A DNA stretch of 5,333 bases. Source: Coriobacteriales bacterium. GTDB lineage: Bacteria; Actinomycetota; Coriobacteriia; Coriobacteriales; UBA8131. This document shows, one piece after another, positions 1-4,532 of this stretch (the first letter of the stretch is position 1; each line of letters starts with the position of its first letter). The position numbers were made by a program, and so were the translations under genes. Location of the stretch: contig JAITNB010000139.1 in NCBI GenBank assembly GCA_031290695.1, positions 1 to 5,333 on the forward strand, read 5' to 3'. The notes beneath the pieces were generated by a model. That model saw nothing but the letters and a program-made list of their open reading frames with translations, had not been told where the DNA came from and ran no database searches.

Positions 1-30
1 GATGCGGCGGGATGTGGCGAGATGCGTGCC
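1..30. repeat. Imperfect 10-base tandem repeat at the window edge
   Basis: Three consecutive 10-base units read GATGCGGCGG, GATGTGGCGA and GATGCGTGCC. The first two differ at two positions; the third keeps only GATGCG. The array may continue to the left of the window. A reading frame from base 1 to a TAA at 61-63 could be the tail of an upstream gene, but nothing in its 20 residues is recognisable. Confidence 0.35.
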
Positions 31-56
31 CGTTCACACAATCCTGCCGAATATTC

Positions 57-79
57 GCTATAATCTATAAGATTGTAGC
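57..79. repeat. Inverted repeat overlapping the proA promoter
   Basis: The arms GCTATAATC (57-65) and GATTGTAGC (71-79) are complementary at eight of nine positions, with a G:T at the ninth, around a 5-base AT-rich centre (TATAA). The left arm contains the -10 box, and the predicted start of transcription is at the beginning of the right arm. The layout suits an operator for a repressor dimer. A hairpin at the 5' end of the transcript is unlikely, because only the right arm would be transcribed. No regulator family is recognised from the motif. Confidence 0.5.
59..64 (+). promoter_or_regulatory. Candidate -10 box (TATAAT) of the proA-nadD-yqeK-rsfS operon
   Basis: A perfect TATAAT lies 49 bases upstream of the proA ATG. 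The best -35-like hexamer is TTCACA at 33-38 (5 of 6 matches to TTGACA), but the spacer would be 20 bases, longer than usual, so the -35 assignment is weak. The predicted transcription start is near base 71, giving a leader of about 43 bases. The box lies inside the left arm of a dyad (57-79), so a regulator may act here. This is inferred from sequence alone. Confidence 0.5.
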
Positions 80-101
80 TATATCAACCACCGTCACGGT
101 C

Positions 102-107
102 AAGGAG
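102..107 (+). promoter_or_regulatory. Ribosome binding site of proA (AAGGAG)
   Basis: AAGGAG ends 6 bases before the ATG at 114. This decides the proA start. The reading frame stays open up to base 12, but the upstream ATG there has no such site, and the extra 34 residues do not resemble ProA. Confidence 0.85.
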
Positions 108-113
108 CACGGC

Positions 114-1403
114 ATGGCACACAATATAAGCGAGCACAGCGAGGTCCTTACCAAGGCGCAACAGGCGCGCACGGCCGCGCGTGCGCTCGCGAAGACTACG
201 ACAACGGCCCGCAATAACGCCCTTGAGGCGATGGCCAGCGCCCTGCTCACGCACGAGGCTTACCTGCTTGAGGAGAACGCCCTCGATGTCACACTGGCCC
301 GCGAACAAGGCATCGCCGCATCGCTCATCGACCGCTTGGAGCTCAACTCCGCGCGCATAGCAGACATCGCCAGCGCCCTGCGCACCCTCGCCCGCCAAAA
401 CGACCCCATCGGCACTGTCACCGAGGGCCGCACCCTCTACAACGGCATCCGCCTACGCCGCGTGCGCGTACCCCTGGGCGTGGTCGCGATGATCTACGAG
501 GCGCGTCCCAACGTCACGGCCGATGCCGCGGGCCTCACGCTCAAGACCGCCAACGCCTGCATCCTGCGTGGCGGCTCGCTTGCCAACCACTCCAACCTCT
601 CAATGACGGCCGTGCTCTACGACGCGGGCCGTGCCGCCGGCCTCCCTGAGCATTGGCTCCAGTCCATCGAGACCACCAGCCGCGCCGCGACCACCGAGCT
701 CATGCAGCTCCACGGCCTCATCGACGTGCTCATACCCCGTGGCAGCGCCACACTTATCCGCAGCTGCGTGGAGAACTCCAAGGTCCCGGTGATCGAGACA
801 GGCGAGGGCAACTGCCATATCTACGTACACAAGGACGCCAACCCCGCCATCGTTGTTCCCATCATCATCAACGCCAAGACCCAACGCCCCGGCGTCTGCA
901 ACGCCGCCGAGTCCCTGCTCGTCGATGCAGAAGCTGCCGAGAAGTTCGTGCCTTCCATCCTTGAGGCCGTCACGGCCGCCGGTGTCCTCGTACATGCCGA
1001 TGCGGCCTGCCTTGCACTGGCGCAGGGGCTCAACGGCCCGCAGGCCTCCCTTGTGGTGGCTGCCACGGACGACGACTGGGGAACCGAGTACCTTGAGCTC
1101 GAGCTGTCGATCAAATGCGTAAGCGGCGTGGGCGAGGCCATCGAGCATGTCAACCGTTACAGCACACACCACTCCGAGGCAATACTCAGCCAGGATTATG
1201 AGGCGGTCGAGCGCTTCTTGCAGGAGGTCGACTCGGCGGCGGTCTATGCCAACGCATCGACGCGCTTCACCGACGGCGGCGAGTTTGGCCTGGGGGCCGA
1301 GATAGGCATATCGACCCAGAAGCTCCATGCCTGCGGCCCTATGGGGCTTGATGCCCTCACGTCCACCAAGTTCATCCTCGAAGGCGAGGGCCAGATACGT
1401 TGA
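114..1403 (+). CDS. proA: Gamma-glutamyl phosphate reductase (glutamate-5-semialdehyde dehydrogenase)
   Basis: This enzyme carries out the NADPH-dependent reduction of glutamyl-5-phosphate to glutamate-5-semialdehyde, the second step of proline synthesis in the cytoplasm. The product is 429 residues, close to the usual 415-430, and belongs to the aldehyde dehydrogenase fold. Family landmarks are YEARPNVTADAAG at 128-140, the nucleotide-site stretch ILRGGS around 150-155, PRGSATLIRS at 208-217, IETGEGNCHIYVH at 227-239, and the catalytic cysteine C262 in QRPGVCNAAES. Near the C-terminus GLGAEIGISTQKLHA is followed by C407, where most ProA proteins have arginine (LHARGPMGL). The ATG at 114 is chosen for its AAGGAG site. 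Its usual partner proB is not in the window; bases 1-113 are too short to show what lies upstream. The gene is first in an apparent four-gene operon, and its stop overlaps the nadD start by 4 bases. Confidence 0.97.
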   Translation: MAHNISEHSEVLTKAQQARTAARALAKTTTTARNNALEAMASALLTHEAYLLEENALDVTLAREQGIAASLIDRLELNSARIADIASALRTLARQNDPIGTVTEGRTLYNGIRLRRVRVPLGVVAMIYEARPNVTADAAGLTLKTANACILRGGSLANHSNLSMTAVLYDAGRAAGLPEHWLQSIETTSRAATTELMQLHGLIDVLIPRGSATLIRSCVENSKVPVIETGEGNCHIYVHKDANPAIVVPIIINAKTQRPGVCNAAESLLVDAEAAEKFVPSILEAVTAAGVLVHADAACLALAQGLNGPQASLVVAATDDDWGTEYLELELSIKCVSGVGEAIEHVNRYSTHHSEAILSQDYEAVERFLQEVDSAAVYANASTRFTDGGEFGLGAEIGISTQKLHACGPMGLDALTSTKFILEGEGQIR

Positions 1404-2050
1404 TCTCCCCCCGTTTTGACGCACTCATCGATGCGCGCAGCACCACGCAGCCCTTCAAGCTCGGCCTCCTGGGCGGGACCTTTGACCCCGTGCATTATGG
1501 CCACCTGCTCCTTGCCGAGCAAGCGTGTGAGCAGTTTGTACTCGATGGCGTGTTGTTTGTCCCTGCCGGCCAGCCGGTGCGCAAGCTCGGCACGGGTTTT
1601 GCAGATGCCGCGCACCGCTACCACATGCTCGTCGCCTCTACGCAGGACAACCCGCTCTTTGATGTGAGCCGTGTGGAGCTTGACCGCCCTGGCGTGACCT
1701 ATACCGTTGACACCCTGCGCACCCTTGCCCAACAGTATGGGGGCAAGGCGGCGCTGTTCTTCATCACCGGTGCCGACGCCACCGCCGACATGGCCACCTG
1801 GAAGGCCCCCCAAGAGATCGCCCGTCTCGCCACCATCCTCAGTGCCAACCGGGTGTGTGGGGGGGGCGTGCAGCTTGACACACGGGGAGAAGGGCCTGAC
1901 GTACAACCTGACACCCGCACCTTTACCATTCCTACCCTCGCGCTATCCTCGCAGGATATCCGCTTTCGCCTGGCAGCTGGATGTTCGGTGCGCTACCTCG
2001 TGCCCGAGCCCGCCCGCCTTTACTTGAAGGAACACAGTTTATATGTCTGA
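1400..2050 (+). CDS. nadD: Nicotinate-nucleotide adenylyltransferase
   Basis: NadD transfers AMP from ATP to nicotinate mononucleotide, giving deamido-NAD in NAD synthesis. The 216-residue product has the nucleotidyltransferase signature GGTFDPVHYGH at 25-35 (HxGH type), FVPAGQPVRK at 53-62, the substrate-site stretch RPGVTYTVDTL at 96-106, FFITGADA at 120-127, and LSSQDIR at 182-188 in place of the usual ISSTxxR. The start is TTG at 1400, embedded in the TTGA that also holds the proA stop. No ATG or GTG in frame lies between it and the signature motif, and a GA-rich stretch (AAGGCGAGG, 1381-1389) about 10 bases upstream could serve as the binding site. Residues 153-173 form a glycine-rich insert with a repeated VQxDTR. 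The unusual start and overlap suggest translational coupling to proA. Function is well supported; the insert is of unknown meaning. Confidence 0.95.
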   Translation: MISPRFDALIDARSTTQPFKLGLLGGTFDPVHYGHLLLAEQACEQFVLDGVLFVPAGQPVRKLGTGFADAAHRYHMLVASTQDNPLFDVSRVELDRPGVTYTVDTLRTLAQQYGGKAALFFITGADATADMATWKAPQEIARLATILSANRVCGGGVQLDTRGEGPDVQPDTRTFTIPTLALSSQDIRFRLAAGCSVRYLVPEPARLYLKEHSLYV

Positions 2051-2633
2051 CCACGACCCCCTCTATAGGGCAGCCCGCAAGCAGCTTGAGGCACGCCTCT
2101 CGGAGTACCGCCTGCTCCATTCCATCAGCGTATCCGACTTGGCGGTGACCATGGCCGAGCGCTACGGCACCAATGTCGACGATGCCCGCATGGCCGGCCT
2201 TCTCCACGACTGGGACAAGAACCTCAGCGACGAGGAGCTCATCTCGCGTGCGAAGGAGTTTGGCATCGAACTTTTGCCACGCCAGGAGGACCTCGCCGCA
2301 CTCCTCCACGCCCAAACCGGTGCCGTCGCCGTTGCGCGCGCGTTTCCCAGCCTACCCCCGCAGGTTATCCAGGCCATCGGCCGCCACACCTCGGCGGCAC
2401 CCAACATGACCGAGCTCGACATGATAATCTACGTCGCCGACATGATCGAGCCCCTCCGCTCTCAGGGCAACCTCACCCCTCTGCGCACCATCGTGGGCAA
2501 GGTCCCCCTCGAAGTGCTGTTTCTCAAGTCCTTCGAGATGTCGATGGAGCACCTCATCAAGCGCCACCGCTTTATCCACCCTGATTCTCTTGAGGTATGG
2601 AATACTTATATCGCCCGCGAACGCAACAAATAA
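2043..2633 (+). CDS. yqeK: HD-domain bis(5'-nucleosyl)-tetraphosphatase (symmetrical), YqeK family
   Basis: YqeK of Firmicutes is an iron-dependent HD hydrolase that splits the alarmone-like nucleotide Ap4A symmetrically into two ADP. The 196-residue product keeps the HD ligands in order: H26 (LLHS), H55-D56 (LLHDWDK), H89 (LLHAQTG), H115 (GRHTS) and D133 in IIYVADMIEP. It also has the family's HTSAAPNMTELD stretch at 115-126. The ATG at 2043 lies inside the end of nadD (8-base overlap), with GAAGGAA at 2026-2032 as a plausible binding site. The nadD-yqeK pairing is common in Gram-positive bacteria, and Ap4A can arise as a side product of adenylate-forming enzymes. The biochemical role here is transferred from the family. 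Confidence 0.93.
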   Translation: MSDHDPLYRAARKQLEARLSEYRLLHSISVSDLAVTMAERYGTNVDDARMAGLLHDWDKNLSDEELISRAKEFGIELLPRQEDLAALLHAQTGAVAVARAFPSLPPQVIQAIGRHTSAAPNMTELDMIIYVADMIEPLRSQGNLTPLRTIVGKVPLEVLFLKSFEMSMEHLIKRHRFIHPDSLEVWNTYIARERNK

Positions 2634-2637
2634 GGAG
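2631..2637 (+). promoter_or_regulatory. Ribosome binding site of rsfS overlapping the yqeK stop
   Basis: TAAGGAG contains the yqeK TAA stop and matches the anti-Shine-Dalgarno sequence over seven bases. It ends 5 bases before the GTG at 2643, which supports that GTG as the rsfS start. Ribosomes ending yqeK would be placed directly on this site. Confidence 0.8.
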
Positions 2638-2642
2638 ACTGA

Positions 2643-3068
2643 GTGACAACGGACAAGAACGGGACTTCCAGGGACTGGGCGCTCATCGCCGCACGTGCGG
2701 CCGATGCCAAGAAGGGAACTGACATCGTGGTACAGGAGGTGCGTGAGTCCCTTGTTATCACCGACTACTTCGTTATCGTGACCGGTGCCAACAATCGTCA
2801 AGTCGATGCTATCACCGAGGCTATCGAGGAGGCCCTGCGCAATGAGGCGGGCATCAAGCCCATTGGGCGTGAGGGCCTCAAGGAGCAGACCTGGATACTG
2901 CTTGATTACGGCGACCTGGTCGTCCACGTCTTTCAGCCCGAGCTCCGCGAGTTCTACCGCCTCGAGGCCATCTGGAACGATGCCCCCCTTATCACTCCCG
3001 CCGAGGCCGGCATAACCGCCCCCATCTACTCTGAGCGCATCGCAAAACTCGTTGCCCCTTTGCCATAA
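2643..3068 (+). CDS. rsfS: Ribosomal silencing factor RsfS
   Basis: RsfS (Iojap/YbeB/DUF143 family) binds ribosomal protein uL14 on the 50S subunit and blocks joining with the 30S, lowering translation when nutrients are short. The 141-residue product shows the family core: the opening helix and strand WALIAARAADAKKGTDIVV (12-30), TDYFVIVTGANNRQVDAI (40-57), the REGLKEQTWILLDYGDLVVH stretch (76-95), and VFQPELREFYRLEAIWNDAP (96-115). E. coli RsfS is about 105 residues; the extra length here is a short N-terminal tail and about 25 residues after WNDAP ending in SERIAKLVAPLP. Start is GTG, set by the strong TAAGGAG site. It is the last gene of the operon, 9 bases after yqeK, and faces dinB across a short gap. 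Confidence 0.95.
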   Translation: MTTDKNGTSRDWALIAARAADAKKGTDIVVQEVRESLVITDYFVIVTGANNRQVDAITEAIEEALRNEAGIKPIGREGLKEQTWILLDYGDLVVHVFQPELREFYRLEAIWNDAPLITPAEAGITAPIYSERIAKLVAPLP

Positions 3069-3093
3069 AAGCGCCCGTTCGCTGTGCGGGCTT
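3067..3093 (-). terminator. Probable intrinsic terminator between convergent rsfS and dinB
   Basis: Complementary arms GCCCG (3073-3077) and CGGGC (3087-3091) enclose a 9-base loop. Read on the minus strand, the stem is followed after two bases by TTTT (3070-3067), as expected for dinB termination; that tract overlaps the rsfS TAA. On the plus strand only CTTGGG follows, so it would be a poor terminator for the operon. The 32-base gap leaves room for little else. The stem is short, hence moderate confidence. Confidence 0.5.
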
Positions 3094-3100
3094 GGGCCCC

Positions 3101-4438
3101 TCAGTGCAGCGGGTCCTTGTAGTCGTCCTTCTTCTGGGCGACGGTGCCGGTGTCGCGGTCTTTGAAGCGGAGTTCACGGCCGTAGCGTACGGCGGCCTCG
3201 CCAAAGCGGTCCTTGACCTTGTCGGTAGCCTCCACGAGTGAGCGCTGGTGGGGGTGGGCGGCGGGCTTGGCGGGGTTGCCCTTACCCGTAGGAGGCTCCT
3301 CTAACAGGTCGCCAAAGAGGTTGAGCTGCTCGGGTTTGTGGTCAAAGGACGAGACGGCCACGCCCAGTAGGCGCAGTTCGTCGCCGGGGCGCCAGACCTG
3401 GGGGATGAGGTGCCAGAGGAGGGGGGTGAAGTCCTGCTCGTCGTCGACGGGGTGGTCGAGGGTCTGCTGCGCAGTGCGTATGGTGAGGTCGGCGAAGCGC
3501 ACCTTGAGGGTCACCGTGTAACCGGCGAGCTTCTTGCGGCGCAGACGGCGGCCAACCTTGGCGGCGAGCATCGAGGCGGCCTGGCGTATCTCGTCGAGCT
3601 CGATGAGGTTGGTGGAGAAGGTCATCTCGTTGGAGACGCTCTTGACGTCGTCGTCTGCCTCGACCGGGGTGGCGTCGAGGCCAAGGCAACGGTCGCGCAT
3701 CATGGAGGCGTTCTTGCCATAGATGCCTTTGAGGACGTAGTTGTCGGCGGCGGCCATCTGGCCGAGGGTGAAGATGCCGAGGCTGTGAAGGCGCTGCTCG
3801 GCACGACGGCCCACGCCCGACATCGTGCGGATGGGCAGCGGGGCAAGGAAGTCTGTCTCGCGGCCGGGGTAGACCACGGTGAGGCCGTTGGGCTTGTCTA
3901 TGTCGGAGGCGATCTTTGCGATGGTCTTGCTGGCGCCCAAGCCTATGGAACAGGTGATGCCGAGGGTGGCGACGCGTTGGCGTATGCGGTTTGCGGGCTT
4001 GATGGGATGGTCGCGTACGAAGCGTCCCGGCGACACATCGAGGAAGGCCTCGTCGATGGAGACCTGTTGCAGGTGGGGGGACTCGTCGCGCATGATACCC
4101 ATGACCTGCTGCGAGAGCTCGATGTAGCGGGGGTAGTTGCCCGGCGTCCAGATGGCATCGGGACAGAGCCGGCGCGCCTCGGCAGAGGCCATGGCCGAGC
4201 GCACGCCAAAGACGCGTGCCTCGTAGGAGCAGGTCGAGACGACCCCGCGCCTTTCTGCATCACCGCCTACAATAACGGGCTTGCCGCGCCACTCGGGGTG
4301 GTCGAGCTGCTCCACCGAGGCAAAAAAGGCATCGAGGTCGAGCAACAGGATCGCCTGGCCCTCCCAGGGCTGCAAGACATCGATGCCGCTGGGCTGAGCG
4401 GCAGGGGAGGGCACCGGTTGTGGCTGTTCGTGCTTCAT
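3101..4438 (-). CDS. dinB: DNA polymerase IV (Y-family translesion polymerase)
   Basis: DinB is an error-prone polymerase without proofreading that copies past damaged bases as part of the SOS response. The 445-residue product has the metal-binding aspartate D34 in LLLDLDAFF, steric-gate F39, STCSYEARVFGVRSAM (68-83), the catalytic pair D129-E130 in VSIDEAFLD, GLGASKTIAKIASDIDKPNG (166-185), a helix-hairpin-helix around 204-228 (IRTMSGVGRRAEQRL), and the little-finger domain about 265-365. QLNLF at 371-375 fits the consensus for binding the beta sliding clamp and is followed by a 70-residue charged tail containing KVKDRFGEAAV. About 29 proline-rich residues precede the catalytic fold. The ATG at 4438 is preferred over an in-frame TTG at 4456, because that TTG lies within the promoter. 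A LexA operator and extended -10 box sit just upstream, and no Shine-Dalgarno sequence is seen, suggesting a leaderless mRNA. Confidence 0.97.
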   Translation of the reverse strand: MKHEQPQPVPSPAAQPSGIDVLQPWEGQAILLLDLDAFFASVEQLDHPEWRGKPVIVGGDAERRGVVSTCSYEARVFGVRSAMASAEARRLCPDAIWTPGNYPRYIELSQQVMGIMRDESPHLQQVSIDEAFLDVSPGRFVRDHPIKPANRIRQRVATLGITCSIGLGASKTIAKIASDIDKPNGLTVVYPGRETDFLAPLPIRTMSGVGRRAEQRLHSLGIFTLGQMAAADNYVLKGIYGKNASMMRDRCLGLDATPVEADDDVKSVSNEMTFSTNLIELDEIRQAASMLAAKVGRRLRRKKLAGYTVTLKVRFADLTIRTAQQTLDHPVDDEQDFTPLLWHLIPQVWRPGDELRLLGVAVSSFDHKPEQLNLFGDLLEEPPTGKGNPAKPAAHPHQRSLVEATDKVKDRFGEAAVRYGRELRFKDRDTGTVAQKKDDYKDPLH

Positions 4439-4444
4439 GTTGGC

Positions 4445-4453
4445 AGTATAGCA
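4445..4453 (-). promoter_or_regulatory. Extended -10 promoter of dinB
   Basis: Read on the minus strand the sequence is TGC followed by TATACT (4450-4445): an extended -10 (TGn) and five of six matches to TATAAT. No good -35 hexamer is found 16-18 bases upstream, which an extended -10 can compensate for. Counting from the box, transcription would begin at about 4438, the A of the dinB ATG. The LexA operator covers the bases just upstream, so repressor binding would exclude RNA polymerase. Confidence 0.7.
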
Positions 4454-4456
4454 CAA

Positions 4457-4472
4457 TCGAACTTATGTTCGA
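4457..4472. promoter_or_regulatory. LexA operator (SOS box) of dinB
   Basis: TCGAACTTATGTTCGA has perfect 6-base arms TCGAAC and GTTCGA around a 4-base centre. This is exactly the mycobacterial/actinobacterial LexA consensus TCGAAC-N4-GTTCGA and contains the Gram-positive core CGAAC-N4-GTTCG. It lies 4 bases upstream of the TGn of the extended -10 and over the -35/spacer region of dinB, a damage-inducible polymerase commonly under LexA control. lexA itself is not in the window. Confidence 0.9.
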
Positions 4473-4500
4473 TAGAGGTAATTGAGAATGACAAGGGGAC

Positions 4501-4530
4501 AGCGATAAAAAAGCGCGCGCTTATCCGCTT
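4501..4530 (-). terminator. Probable terminator of the ArsB/NhaD-type transporter gene
   Basis: About 10 bases past the transporter stop, the minus strand reads the palindrome AAGCGCGCGCTT (4522-4511), which runs into six T residues (4512-4507). An outer pairing is also possible between AGCGATAA (4501-4508) and TTATCCGCT (4521-4529), with one bulged C. These alternatives compete, so the exact fold is uncertain. The placement in the gap before the dinB promoter fits an intrinsic terminator that insulates dinB from the upstream gene. Confidence 0.5.
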
Positions 4531-4532
4531 AG

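Noticed and set aside
12..113. N-terminal extension of proA to an ATG at base 12
   Set aside because: It would place the -10 box, the dyad and the AAGGAG site inside the coding region. The extra 34 residues do not resemble ProA, and the ATG at 114 has an ideal ribosome binding site.
600..1424. Minus-strand open frame of 274 codons antisense to proA
   Set aside because: It is a codon-bias shadow of proA, with no domain motif, and it crosses the proA-nadD junction.
1244..1906. Minus-strand open frame of 220 codons opposite nadD
   Set aside because: It spans the end of proA and most of nadD on the opposite strand, with no family motif. Both sense genes are secure.
3094..3099. GGGCCC palindrome before the dinB stop
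   Set aside because: Six bases in GC-rich DNA are expected by chance and cannot form a hairpin with a loop.
4439..4456. Upstream TTG start for dinB at 4456
   Set aside because: The six extra codons lie over the extended -10 box, upstream of the predicted transcription start, and no ribosome binding site precedes the TTG.
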